Origin: Gaeumannomyces sp. JS-464
Lineage: Eukaryota > Ascomycota > Sordariomycetes > Magnaporthales > Magnaporthaceae
Assembly (NCBI GenBank): GCA_002197995.1
Contig: NGZR01000004.1
Span: 620,001-684,000, forward strand
Reading direction: 5' to 3'
Length of the DNA stretch: 64,000 nucleotides
In this document: one piece after another, positions 21,935-33,232 of the stretch
Position numbering within the stretch: the first letter of the stretch is position 1
Layout: each line of letters begins with the position of its first letter
The notes under the pieces: generated by a model
Database searches by the model: none
What the model was told of the DNA's origin: nothing
Seen by the model: only the letters and a program-made list of their open reading frames with translations
Program-made: the position numbers and the translations under genes

Positions 21935-22815
21935 AGGCAGTGGAGCGTGCATGCTATATCAAATGGGTAGGAAAAAAAAAAAAAAAAAACTACGAAGAAC
22001 GCTCTGTACCAAGTCTTGGGGCCGGAGTCTACAACAAAAAGCCCACGCTCTATGCATGTCGCTTACAAGATTCTCTCGAGGCGTCTCAAGAGCAGCCGCA
22101 TGTGAGAGGGGTCAAGAACAGAACAGGCGCGAAAACCTGTCGTTTGAACATACGTGGAGCCCTGGCGCATTAGTTCCAGGTGGCAGGGAATAGGGTGGCG
22201 GCGCGATGTGCTGTATTATTTGTCGTTAGGTTTCCAATGGTTTCTCTATATTTGGTGGAAATGTTGGTGTCCCTGAACCACCAACTGACCGGCTCCCTCC
22301 CTAGCTATATATTCCCAGGATATTGTGACGTGCTAGGGCGTCAAACGTATGTGAGATCACCGTCAAACTATCACTTGAAAATCCCATCCAAAACTCGTCC
22401 CTGCTGGGAGGTCGAATGGCATGAGATACGGTGAAGGGGCATGGTTGCCCGATTGCTCGCCCATTGACACTAGACTCTACCTAACGTAAGACCCGACCGA
22501 TAGGCTGACAGTTGTTCATGGCCACACCCAGGCGGCAAGCAGATGGTTGACCACGTAGTCGATGGACGGAGGGGTGGTCTATGGATGCTCACCGCCGATT
22601 TTAACCGCTTTGGATTGTGTGCGGGACGCGGAGAGGGCGTGAGTCGGCATGAAACGCTCATAATTGCCAGCCAATTTTGGTATAATAATGCTCGAAGCTC
22701 ATCTTTGAATGCGGTCCTGTTTTGGATATTCTGTCTCGTCTCAACGTTGATTTTGCTCGGTAATCTTTCATCCAATATTTATCTCATCTGTTCCCGCTGG
22801 CTCATCACTGGGAAA
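21935..22815. other. Intergenic, no gene seen
   Basis: Lies between the complex I gene and the PEX11-family gene. It includes an A18 run at 21972-21989. No conserved frame was found. Confidence 0.5.
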
Positions 22816-23777
22816 ATGGGCTCGACGCAGAGCGACTGGTTCGGTTCAGCACCGACGCCTGTAAGTGGCATTCATTGCTGGCTGGTATTTGTGGTGCTGC
22901 CATGACTCAAATAACTGACCCTGTTGCACAACAAAAAACAGTCGGGCTCGAACGCATCCTGCGTCTCCTCCAGGCCATCATCCAGATCGTCACCGCCGTG
23001 CCCCTATTAGCGCTCCGGCTCACCGACTGGATCAACAGCCTACCGCACCAGGCGAACAATGGCCTCGCCGGCGACGGCAAGGGGCCCGCACCACTCGCCA
23101 TGGCCGACACACTGGGAATGCTGGGCGACCTGCGCGGGCGGCTGAACATGACGCGGCGCGTGCTGCGGCTCTTCCGGTTCGCCGAGGCCTTCCACGGGGC
23201 GCAGAAGCTGTACTTCTCCGCAACCCCCGGCGGCGGCGGCAAGACGCTGGAGCTCTGGCTCGACGTGTCGGCGCGCGCCTTCAACGGCATGTACTACCTC
23301 CTCGAGACGGCGACGCTGCCCGACGCCCTGGGCGTGGCGCACCTGCCGCGCGTCTTCAGCCCCGAGATGGGCGGCGTCCTGGCGGTCGAGGCGCAGCGCT
23401 TCTGGCTGCTCGCGCTGGCGTGCGGCGCCGCGTCGGGCGCGCTCAAGGTGCTGGCCACGTACGCCGGCTCCGCGGTGCCCGAGACGGGGGCTGGGTTCGG
23501 GGGCGGCGTGGACGAGAAGGAGGATGGGGAGGGCGAGGCGGCGGGGGAGAAGAAGAAGAAGAAGAGGGAGGAGGAAAAGGCCAAGGCCAGGGAGGCGCAG
23601 AGGGCCAACGCGGCCAAGCGCAGGGTGTGTCTGAGGAAGATGGTTGCGGATCTGCTGGACATTGCGCTGCCTGGGAGCGCGCTGGGATGGGTTCCGCTGG
23701 ATCCGCTCAGCGTGAGCTCGGCCATGTTTTTGACTTCGATACTGACGGGCCTGGACTTTTGGGAGAGGTGTGCGTGA
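22816..23777 (+). CDS. PEX11-family peroxisome proliferation protein (PEX11C-like)
   Basis: The main exon is 22942-23777. A small first exon 22816-22860 (MGSTQSDWFGSAPTP) with a GTAAGT donor and an ACTGAC...ACAG intron is likely, but its phase is one base off; alternatively translation starts at the ATG at 22902. PEX11 proteins sit on the peroxisomal membrane and drive elongation and fission. Recognised features are GLERILRLLQAIIQIV, MLGDLRGRLNMTRRVLRLFR, FAEAFHGAQ, LELWLDVSARAFNGMYYLLE and TATLPDALGV near residues 25-140, EAQRFWLLALACGAASGALK, and a conserved C-terminal block KRRVCLRKMVADLLDIALPG with a final hydrophobic segment. Between them is a charged EKKKKKREEEKAKAREAQ insert, probably coiled or disordered. 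Confidence 0.8.
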
Positions 23778-24142
23778 GCGTGCCAGGGACAGGTTTCGCA
23801 TGTGCATCTCGGGGGCCTTTTCTCGAGAGACCCTGGGTATTCAAAGGTGTGGTGTGTAGTCTGGCGGGTAACCAGGCAGAAAATCAAGTGCTTGTGAAAT
23901 CATGCTTGTGAAGTCATGCTTTGGTGTCCAACAAATCTCTACCGATCTATAAATACGACGGCCCAAGAACTCGTTGCTTGAGTTCGCCTTTGGGTGTACC
24001 AACATTTTGCAACCATCCAAGAGTTTCCAGAGCCGAGCCAATTATGCCCTCTCGTCTCTAATCCAATATCTCTATCATATCGTAGCACTGTCTAATCGAA
24101 CCAATACACGGGAGTCGACGCACTCCTTGCGCTTGTAGCGGT
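23778..24142. other. Spacer between convergent genes
   Basis: 3' UTR sequence of the PEX11-family gene and the four-TM gene; nothing else seen. Confidence 0.45.
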
Positions 24143-25007
24143 TTATGGTGGGGAGCGCCTCGGTGATCGGGCGTGGGATCCGTATGGTCCGTGGGCCTGG
24201 TCGTCAGGCGTTATCGTGATGGTGACGCCCCGGCCGAGGCGGGTGTGCTGGAGGGCGGCGACGAGGATGAACAGTATGCTGAGAACCGGGGTCATTGCAG
24301 TTAGCCGCAGGTCTGCATCGAACGGGTAAACCAAGACGGAGGTGATGGACGGCGACCTACAAAATGGGCCACATAATAACGTTGATGGCAATCAGCTTCT
24401 CCTTGTGGTATCTCGCCCACCAGTACAGCTCTGCCTGAGCGTTGAAGACGGCAGGGCTGATGAGGAACGGGGCGGCGAAGAGCAGGTCGACGACCCAGAG
24501 CGCGTTGGCCCCCAGCCGCGGCCGCCTCTTCTCCGCCGCTTCCGGGTCTGCGTCATGGTCGGCGGCGTCCGAAGAGTCGCCGCAGCCGACCCTGCACGCG
24601 CCAAACTGGCAGAGACAGATGGGCAGCCTCAGGCACAGGCAGCGCGGGCGGCGGCCCCAGCAGTCGAAGGCCCAGTCGAACAGGATGGCGCCGTTCCAGA
24701 AGGCCGAGAGCGTCGCGAAGACGAAGACGGGGATGGCGGCGGGGATCAGGGTGTCGCCGCCGGCGGTCAGGCAGATGCTGGCGATGCTCAGGAACGCGAT
24801 GAGCAGGCGCAGCCAGTTGACTAGGTGGAAGCGCAACCTGAGCGAGCGGCGGCCCGGCCGGTCGTCGCCGTCGTCGTATCGGCTGCTGTCGGCGGCGGCC
24901 ATGAGGCGCTGCGACTCGTGGTCTGGGGAGGTCGGGCGGTACACCATGGCCGCATTCGGCGGCGGGGTTGACTGGCCGGCTGGCGAGGACGGGCCCGTGG
25001 CGGGCAT
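24143..25007 (-). CDS. Four-TM integral membrane protein, function unknown
   Basis: Exons 25007-24361 and 24278-24143 on the minus strand (donor GTAGGT, branch GCTAAC, acceptor TTCTCAG) give 260 aa with matching phase. A Pro/Ser-rich cytosolic-type N terminus of about 60 residues is followed by a basic patch (RPGRRSLRLR) and four hydrophobic segments: LVNWLRLLIAFLSIASICL, IPAAIPVFVFATLSAFW, LWVVDLLFAAPFLISPAVF and LIAINVIMWPIF-ILFILVAAL. The last one spans the exon junction, which supports the splice. A Cys-rich loop (CLCLRLPICLCQFGACRVGC) lies between TM2 and TM3. The topology recalls MARVEL-like fungal membrane proteins, but I cannot assign a family. Confidence 0.65.
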
Positions 25008-25782
25008 GGTCGTGGCGTTGGTGCGTCTGTTGCCGCGGCCGCGTCGTGGGAACAGGGGGTAGCTTTCAGCAACGCCTGCCCAGTCGGATTCTTGCCGGGG
25101 AAGAAGGAGAAATGTAGCGCTATTTTCGAGAGAGGAAAGGACTACATCGACCCGTTCATGTTGGTGCAGATGTCGACCTGGTTATGTCGGCAGGCGATGC
25201 ATATTGATGTCGATAAGAAAAAGCCCCTGGCTGCCAAGCTGCTGACCCACGGCTCATTGCGGCGCGCGCTGGATTTCCCTTGTGGAACCAGGAGCAGTCC
25301 AGGCTTGGCCAGCCAGGGACGGCGGGCGCAGGTTCGATTCATCGGTCCTTTTTGGCTCTGCGCTGATCAAAACAGAAAGAAGTGCATTTCTCATGTCCAG
25401 TGAGTCCAGCAAAAAAAAAAAAAAAAAAAAAAACCAAGGTCTAAACTCTACAGTGCCTGTCAAACACCATTTTGAGAAATCTCCGGGACGTCTAAAGTCA
25501 CACGCTAGCTTTATGGAGTCTGAGTCAGGGTGCTATATCAAACCTACCACCTGTTCCCTGTTCAGCAGACTGAACTAACCCCAAACGAACCGCACGCAGC
25601 GTGATCCACGATGAATGTCTGTCTAGACGAGTTGGGACGGCTAGTTGGAATCTTATTAGGTCGACGCATCATTAGAAGGGTTGGGGTAAAACATGAAGGA
25701 GCATGTCAAAACCATGGGACCGCCTCAAGCCAAAAAAGAGTTATCCGGAGCCTGAACCGGATTGCTGGAGACCTCATAATGC
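25008..25782. other. Intergenic, no protein gene seen
   Basis: Spacer before the tRNA gene. Contains an A23 run at 25411-25433. No supported reading frame. Confidence 0.5.
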
Positions 25783-25856
25783 TGCTCACTACCAGGGTCG
25801 AACTGGCGACCTTCGCATTATTAGTACGACGCTCTAACCAACTGAGCTAAGCGAGC
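25783..25856 (-). tRNA. tRNA-Ile (anticodon AAT)
   Basis: Read on the minus strand, a 74-base cloverleaf folds: acceptor stem GCTCGCT/AGTGAGC (one G-T pair), D arm GCTC-AGTTGGTTA-GAGC, anticodon stem TCGTA/TGCGA with loop CTAATAA (anticodon AAT), and T arm GCCAG-TTCGACC-CTGGT. The discriminator base is A. The internal promoters TTAGCTCAGTTGG (A box) and AGTTCGACC (B box) are present. There is no intron, and CCA is not encoded. Confidence 0.93.
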
Positions 25857-26051
25857 TGGAATGCTCAAGTTGTGTGGAGGAGTCAGCTGCGGAGCTTATG
25901 AGGATGTGTGGAAAGTAAGACATCACCGATCTTTACCCTCTGTCTGTCATGTGCAGCACGCCCCGAGCATAGCAGCATCAACGTGCTTGTTCCACGGCGA
26001 TCCCAAACACACAGACAAGCACAAACACATCAACCAACACACACCCACATC

Positions 26052-26583
26052 ATGTCGTCCTCCATCCCCTCGGCCGAGACAATCAAGGCGCTGCAGGCCG
26101 CGTCGCTCTTCGCCGTCTCGGCCGCAAGCGGGGCCACGCTGGGCTTGTCCGTTTTGTGGTCCCGGCCCTGCTGGACTCGCCGCCGGCGCTGATGCTGCGC
26201 CTGTGGGAGCGCAACCTGCTGCGCGGCCGCAACGTCCTCGCCCCGCCGACCTGCTCTGCTCCCTGGGCTTCGCCGGCCTGGCCTTCTCGCGCGCCCTCCC
26301 CGCCCGCCTGGCCCGCTGCTACGCCGCCGCCGCCGTGCTGGCCGCCGCCGTCGTGCCCTACACGCTGCTGCTCGTCATGCCCACGAACCGCAAGCTGCTG
26401 CGCCGCGCCCAGCTGGCCCGCGCCCTGGGCCCGGCCGCCGTCGACGCCTCGGAGGACGCGGTCAGGCCCGCAGACGAGCCCGAGTCCAGCAAGCTCCTGG
26501 TCGACCGCTGGGGCATGCTAAATCTCGGCCGCTGCGCTCTCCTCATCTCGTCTGCGGCGCTCGGGTTTTATGCCTCTCTGTGA
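26052..26583 (+). CDS. DUF1772 membrane protein (anthrone oxygenase-like)
   Basis: About 177 aa after two one-base corrections. It starts MSSSIPSAETIKALQAASLF and continues AVSAASGATLGLS; the frame then changes near 26150 to VVPALLDSPPALMLRLWERN and again near 26245 to DLLCSLGFAGLAF. The C-terminal half RCYAAAAVLAAAVVPYTLLL-VMPTNRKLL, then DRWGMLNLGRCALLISSAAL, matches the usual DUF1772 layout of four hydrophobic helices with an MPTN motif and a W-x-x-LN-x-R motif before the last one. Some members act in anthraquinone pathways, but no polyketide synthase is nearby, so a specialised role is not supported. Each break fits one lost base. Confidence 0.7.
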
Positions 26584-26922
26584 TGGCCGCACGGCTGGGG
26601 AACGGAACAGCCATCGGACGATCCATTGCATCATTCACCCGTCGCACCCCTCCCTTGTCATCTTTCTCACTCTGCAGGGCGGGGCAAGACTTGTCGCTGC
26701 ATTTTATTTCACGAGTTACGAAACACAGAATTGATTGTCCTGTTGATTATGTCTGCACACCGAAGCTATATGAGACATAACACGCTATATGTGACATTGC
26801 CCCTCGCTCAAAGCTTCCAAAACCCTCACCTCTGCAATATGTATTAAGCATCTCTCTGTAACGAAATGAACGTGCACCGTGTGTAACGCCCGCGAAGCAA
26901 TCTCAGGCCTTTCTTTTTGGCA

Positions 26923-28658
26923 CTAGTCTCTTCTGACTACGGTCAGCTTCACGTTCAACGGCTTCTTCTCGTACAGAAGCCAGACCCTCTGGTTGCCCCA
27001 GTCCTCGCTCTCGGGCATGAGCTCCATGTCAAAGTTCCAGACCAGCCGCGCCAGCGCCAGCCGCGTCTCGAGGTACGTGAGCCCCCGGCCGAGGCAGCCG
27101 CGCGTGCCGACGCTGAAGGGCTGGAAGACGGCCCTGTTGTCCGCCGCGAAGCGCGCGCTGTTGTCCCCCCCGTCGCCCTCGGCGGCGGCGGCGGCGGGGA
27201 GCCACCTCTCCGGGACGAAGGCCCACGGCTCGACAAAGTTGCGGCTGGAGTGGTAGGCCGCCCAGTGCGTGACCTGCAGGCTGGTGCCCTCGGCCACGAA
27301 CCGGCCCTCGACGGTGGCGCCGCCGCGGCCGACCCTGCGGTGGATCCCTGCGGGCAGCGGCGGCCGCATCCGCAGCGCCTCGCTGATGACGGCGTGCAGG
27401 TACGGCAGGCGGGACGCCGCCAGGGGCGTGACGTCGGCCTCGCGCGGGAAGGCGCCGCGCACCTCGGCCGCGAGCCTGGCCATGGCGCGCGGCTCGCGCA
27501 GCAGGCTGTAGATGGCGCTCGAGATGAGCGTCGCCGACGTCTCGGACCCGGCCATGACGAGGGTCTGGCAGTTGGCGTAGAGCTCCGACAGCGTCATGGT
27601 GCCATTGCCCTTGAGGTCGCTGCCGGGGCCCAGCGTGTCCGTCACGTGCCTGAGGATGTGCGTCATGAAGTCGGGCCGGTGCGCGTCGTCGGCTGCCGCG
27701 CGCTCGCGCCGCCGGTCGACCTTGTCCTTGGTGCAGCGCACGTGCTCGTCGGCCTCGTCCTTGAGCCGCCGCGGGACCAGCGCCTCGATCAGGACGCCCA
27801 GCCAGCCCATGGTCATGACGATCTGGCCGTACATCATCATCTTGAGGCGGGAGAAGAGGAAGAAGATCCAGGGGTGGAACCTAGGGCCGGTCAGTGCGTG
27901 TTCCTTGTCGGTGAAGACAAGGGGGAGAAACACAGCAGCAGACTCACCTCGACTCCTCGAGGCAGTTGAAGGGCTCCCCAAAAGTCAAGTCACCGATGAT
28001 GTCAAACGTGGTAAAGTTGGCCCAAGCCCACATGTCGACAGCCGAGCCGGCATTCTCGTGCATGCGGCGGATCAGCAGGTCGACGTACTTGGTCACGACG
28101 GGCTCCTGCTCCCTGAGCGACCTGTCGGAGAAGGCCGGGCTCAGGATGCGGCGGTGCCGGGTGTGGCCGTCGTTGTTGAGCCAGAGCAGGCCCAGGGCGC
28201 CGTAGAAGTCCCTCTCACGCAGGCCGTAGGCCGGATTGGTGGGGATGCCGCCGCCCTTGCCGCCGGCGATGTCCTGCCAGGCGCCCGCGCTCGTGTACGA
28301 GAGCTCCCAGGGCGAGATGCGGACGACATCGCCGTAGGCCTCGTGGAACTCGTGCAGCCGGTCGTTGATGCGGCCCGTCACCTGCTGGTAGACCTTCATG
28401 CACTCGAAGCCGCGGTACAGCACGGGGCCTGGGAAGCCGGCCAGGGGGTGGAAGTAGATGTTGTAGATGAAGGTGTAGGCCGGTATTGCGATGCACTGGC
28501 CCATGTCAGCACATGCCGTTTTTTTAAAACAGCCTTTTCGTCTTCTCTCCTGCTTGCTGCGTGCTCACAAGACCGGCGGTCAAGAGTGCAATGTGCACAA
28601 GCTCCACGTGCGAGAGCACCCCTCCGCCAACGTCTGGCGCGAAGTTGGTTGGTGACAT
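26923..28658 (-). CDS. Cytochrome P450 monooxygenase
   Basis: Three minus-strand exons, 28658-28569, 28495-27948 and 27880-26923, join in phase to give 531 aa. The first supplies half of the N-terminal membrane anchor (VELVHIALLTAGL-CIAIPAY across the junction), followed by IYFHPLAGFPGP. The oxygen-binding I helix is AGSETSA, the ExxR motif is EALR, PERW follows, and the haem loop is PFSVGTRGCLGRG with the Cys ligand. YGDVVRISPWELSYTSAGAW and GHTRHRRILSPAFSDRSL resemble the fungal group that includes isotrichodermin C-15 hydroxylase (CYP65-like), an identification from memory. ER-bound, it would use NADPH-P450 reductase; the substrate is unknown. The frame is intact. An aldehyde dehydrogenase lies 2 kb upstream on the same strand. 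Confidence 0.92.
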
Positions 28659-30724
28659 TCGAGTCCGGTGATGTAAATAAGAAGTGACCGTGGATTCCGG
28701 TTTTGTATCGGCGATAGAAGAGATTAGCACACGCTGCCCCAGTCTCTTCTCAACCAAAAGGCACTGCTGCTTTACGGACGAGTGGGCAGGTGATGAGAGC
28801 TCATGTCGTGGACAGCAGCTATGAAGGTGGCGAATATCAAGGGGCCCAAGCCCTCCTTTTATCCACCCACTCAGGCGGCCAGGTCCAAAGAGTACCTAGG
28901 TAGGCAGCCTCTGCCGGCCACCTAAGTGTTAGCTCGCGTCTACAGGCAGCCTCGATCGCCTCCATCCACACCCTCCTCTCCCGATCTAGGCTTCGACAGC
29001 AGCGAGCGGTCCGAGAACGAGCCCGGGTCCTGCGCTTAGCCGGTCGATGCCCTCCCGGTCATGGCTTTGCTCCATGCAAGCTTCATCACATAGAGGTACC
29101 CACCATGTGGCGGTTGGTGACCGAAAGCGGCAGGCCTCGCGAGCTCTCCCTTGGGCCTATCATCCCTTGCAGGCACGGCTGATCACCTGCTGATGGCCGC
29201 GGAATGGTTAGCGGCTTTTGATGTGAGATGCCGAGGTGTTTTTAGCAGCTAGAAAACAAATGTACGCAGGATGAGCCCGCAAGGCCTGCCCGCAGCCTCA
29301 GAGACTGTCTGGCGGCCTGGGCTAGACCACATAAGCCAAGCTGCACGGCGGTTTTCGGTGAGACGGGCCAGCCGTCAACACGCCACGCCACGCCACCACA
29401 CCACACCGCGAACCTTAAACTTTTCATGATATCTATTGAAGGAAGGCGCGCCGTTGGAACTTGCGCCAAGTATCGAGGGAGGATATACAGCACCCAAATG
29501 TGTTCATGCCAAAGGCGCATGGATTATGCCATGGATGGGATGGTAACGACCAGACATCCATACTATCTCATGATGATTGCAGCTCTCAAGAGAGTGACCA
29601 GAATCGGGACAAGGTACGGCCTCAAAAAAAAGTAAGAGAGGCAAGAGGTCTGAGACAACGCACTTTTCCTTCATCCCTCTATTCCCCTCCCGTCTCGCTC
29701 GTGTGTGTGCGCCATGGGGGAGAAAACGCCCGCCGCCCCGATATCCCGGTTACCTTCTTCCCAAACGCGAACCGGCTGGATCTTCAAACGGGTAGGCGCA
29801 CCACCAAGATCTGTAGGTCTCGGTCTGATATCGTGCACTGAATTTCCGCCCTCAACTTACCACCCGGTCTTCCGAGCCTACATCGGCAAGAACTTGTCGT
29901 TTCTCTCTTTTATTTTCTCATCGTCTAGGCCGCGTCGCACAAGCCGCAACCCCGACCTGTTGTGGAACCCATGTTCGCTGGCCAGAAGAGGGAAGGCTGC
30001 ACAAGACTATGCCGAGTAGATGAAAACAGCCATAAGCGCGCTTGTCCAGTGGCGCTTCTCTAGATTGACAGAAACGTGGACTTTTGTAGTGCAGCATGCG
30101 ACATGAATGCGAGGCTGGTCGGACTCGTGCACAACCCTGGTTTAGTCCTCGCGTCTGTCCTCGCGAACACTGCTTGCTTATTCTAACATCACATAGTCTA
30201 ACGCTGCGCGTGCCGCCGCCACAAATGTGACACAGCAGCATGACCTGACCCTCCCTCCCCTTTTCGGCGGCTGTGTCCTCCGGGTTGTCCAACGGGAGGC
30301 TGCAGAGTCGAGGGTGTCCGTGTCTCAAGCGTCACGGATGGAGAGGGAAAGAAAAAACAAAAACAAAACGAGAGACAAAGGAAGTAGAAGAAAATAGAAA
30401 ATGCACGAACCACCATCACCCGCCTCGTTGCGTGGGGGCTGCTCGGTGGGCGCTGTGTACCCTGACACATCCCGAGATCCGCCCATCGGCTGCTGATGCT
30501 CCCACCATCTTCTCCTTCAACCCGGATCGTGATCGTATCGGCTCTTGAGCCGGAACAAGGGGCGGATCCCTGTCCTGTCCTGTCTTGTCCTGTGCTTCCG
30601 CTTGTTCCTTCCTTCACTCCATGCTTAATGCTGTCCTAGGATGGCCGGAGGGCCCTCCCGGCTCCCCTCACCGCCGAACCCAGCCCGCTCAGCCCCCTTC
30701 CTCCCCTTCCTCCCCTTCCATCTC
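28659..30724. other. Intergenic, 2 kb, no supported gene
   Basis: Lies upstream of the P450 and downstream of the aldehyde dehydrogenase. Small frames occur on both strands without domains. A-rich DNA at 30345-30390 and short direct repeats such as CCTGTCCTGTCTTGTCCTGTG near 30570-30595 are the only patterns. Confidence 0.5.
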
Positions 30725-32169
30725 TCATACCCTGTAGGTCACGACCTTGGTCCTGACCCACTCCTCCAGGCCCGAGGCGTTGAACCGGCCGTAGCCGCTC
30801 GACTTTGCACCGCCGTGCGGCAGCGCCGACTCGTCGTGGACCGTCATGTTGTTGATGTGCACCGCGCCCGTCTCGATGCGTCCCGCCATCCGGAGGCCCC
30901 TGCGCAGGTCCTCGGTGAAGACGGCCGCCGTCAGGCCGTACTCGGTGTCGTTGGCGAGGCGGACCGCCTCGTCCTCGGTCTCGACCTCGAACAGCGACAC
31001 GGTCGGGCCGAAGCTCTCGGTCCGGTAGATGTCCATGTCGGCCGTCACGCCCGCCAGCGCCACGGGCCGCATCTGATGCTCGCTCTCCCCTTCCTCCGCC
31101 TTCGCGTCGGCGCTCCCCAGCACCACCGAGGCGCCCTTGGCCAGCGCGTCCCGCACCAGGGCCCGGTTGCGCGCCACGCTCTGCGCCTGCACCAGCACGG
31201 GCGCGGGCCCGCCCGAGGAGAAGAAGCGCTCGGTGCTGGCGGCGAACTTGGCCCTGAACTCGCCTGCCACCTTCTTGTGCACGACGATGCGCTCCGTGGC
31301 CATGCAGATCTGGCCCGCGTTCAGGAAGGCGCCGAGCGCGCACTGGTCCGCCGCCAGCCCCAGGTCCGCGTCCTCCCACACGACCGCGGGGGCCTTGCCG
31401 CCGAGCTCGAGCAGGACGGGCTTGAGGCTCTCGCCCGCCAGGCGCGCGATGATGCGCCCGACGGCCGTGCTGCCCGTGAAGTTGATCTTCTTCACGGCCG
31501 GGTGCGCGACCAGCGCCCCGTGACGGCCGGCGCGTTCTCTGGCGACGAGAAGACGAGGTTGAGCGCCCCCGCCGGCAGGCCCGCGTCCGCAAAGGCCGAG
31601 GCGATGCCCCACATGACGCGCGGCGACAGCTCGCTGCCCTTGAGCACGACCGTGTTGCCCGCTGCCAGCGGGAAAGCAACCGACCGCACGCCCAAAATAT
31701 ACGGCGCGTTCCATGGCGCCATGGCCAGCACGACGCCGTACGGCTCCTTGAGCACCAGCGCCCCCACGGCCGGGTCCTGCGTCGCGGGCGCCAGCCCCGC
31801 CAGGGACGAGATGCGGCCGGCCACGTCGATGACGAGGTCGCGCGCCACGTCGATGTTGAAGTTTGCCCAGTGCGCCGTCGCGCCCGTCTCGGCCTGCATG
31901 TAGCCCGCGAGCTCCTCGCGCCGCGCGTCGAGCGCCTCGGCCGCCTTGAGCAGGACGTCGCGCCGCGCCCGCGGGGTTTGCGCCCGCCACCCGTCCAGCG
32001 CGGCCGCGGCCGCGGCCACGGCGGCCTCGGCGTCGGCGACGGACGCGTTGCTGCACTGGTGGAGCGTCTCGCCCGTCGCAGGCGACTTGACCGGGAAGCT
32101 GCTGGCCGACGGCCGGTCCTTGCCGCCCACGAGGAGGGGCACCGTATAGGAGGAGCTGCTGTTGGTGGC

Positions 32170-32172
<3 letters not shown>
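30725..32172 (-). CDS. NAD(P)-dependent aldehyde dehydrogenase (vanillin/salicylaldehyde DH-like)
   Basis: Single exon, 482 aa after one correction. It oxidises aldehydes to acids. Visible motifs are KEPYGVVLAMAPWNAPYILG (Asn of the oxyanion hole), the cofactor region FPLAAGNTVVLKGSELSPR, KKINFTGSTAVGRIIA, the general-base motif LELGGKAP, the catalytic Cys in NAGQICMATERI, and TESFGPTVSLFEVETEDEA. ATAHWANFNIDVA and the loop sequence resemble fungal enzymes acting on aromatic aldehydes. The frame breaks near 31518: PAVTG continues as ALVAHPAVKKIN only if one G is restored to a GGGG run. A long TG/CA microsatellite ends three bases before the start codon. The same-strand P450 2 kb downstream could feed the same pathway (inference). 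Confidence 0.9.
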
Positions 32173-32174
<2 letters not shown>

Positions 32175-32237
<63 letters not shown>

Positions 32238-32245
32238 TGTGTGTG

Positions 32246-32278
<33 letters not shown>

Positions 32279-32280
32279 TG
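32175..32280. repeat. (TG)n microsatellite abutting the ALDH start codon
   Basis: About 106 bases of interrupted TG repeats (with TTTG, TGG and TTG breaks). On the ALDH coding strand it is (CA)n ending CACACAAAATGG, so it forms the proximal 5' leader or promoter. Such Z-DNA-prone tracts vary in length. Confidence 0.95.
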
Positions 32281-33232
32281 GTAAATACCTGCCTACCTAG
32301 GTACCTACTCCTGTCGATAACTCCTTTCAGTGACCTTTAGCTCCTGAAACCAATGTTTTGGCTCTCTAGAGAACTCGGTCTAGATTGCCGTTGAGTATTG
32401 GGTAAAATAAGGGGGCTGGCACGTGAGTGAAGCGAATCGAGATGTGCTGCCGAGATAGGTATTCCCTATGCGATGACCTACAGTACGTATACATCCCGAA
32501 GAATGTCTCGCCGTGGGGCAGGTCTGAACGCCACATCCTGACCAGGATTCGCAGCACGTTTGGAACTCGGACTCGCGGCCGCGGTTCCCTCGGTTCCTAG
32601 GCCGTAACCCCGCATTTCAACACCCTTCTATGGGGGACCGGCACTTCTTTCGGAGCCACGGGACACTTGTCTCTGGATGGGGAGCCATTTTTGGCGCTGA
32701 AAAAAATCCTTCTTTCTTGGCTCGGCAAGTGGGCACGGCGAGAATTGTCTGTGGCACAGGACTGGATCGACTCTCTCGCCCAGAAAGGGCGCGTAAGCTG
32801 CGCGGGAGCAACTGGAGTGGTGGGGAGAATAACTGGGGAGAAGAGGAACAAGAAATAGGATAAGAAATGGAAAGCCAAGGGGATATAAATCTTGAATCCA
32901 AGTCTATTATTAGACCATGGGCAGATTGAAAAGCACCTGGTTCTGATGGTTCGATCCTGCCTGCGATGACTCGAGCCCCTGGGCTTCCTCTCGAATCTCA
33001 TGGATGGGTGCTACCAACTAAAAACTGCGCTGTACTCTACAACTGTCCGTGGCTGGACGTAGCGATGAGCTTCTGCAGGCTGGCCGGGGTAATCCGAATT
33101 ATAATTTTACACAATGACTGGGCCGCTCCCTCACCCCTCACCCCTCCCCACAACTGCATGGCCGTCGCTCGACCAATCGATCGTACACAACCCGCCGTCC
33201 TGTCTTCCACGGTTTAGTTTTCGGGAATGCAC
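32281..33232. other. Intergenic, no gene seen
   Basis: Promoter side of the ALDH and 3' side of the ZZ/EF-hand gene. A GGTTCGATCC sequence at 32949 resembles a tRNA B box, but no cloverleaf forms around it. Confidence 0.5.

Noticed and set aside
32940..33000. tRNA-like B box GGTTCGATCC
   Set aside because: No matching A box, anticodon stem or acceptor stem could be folded around it.
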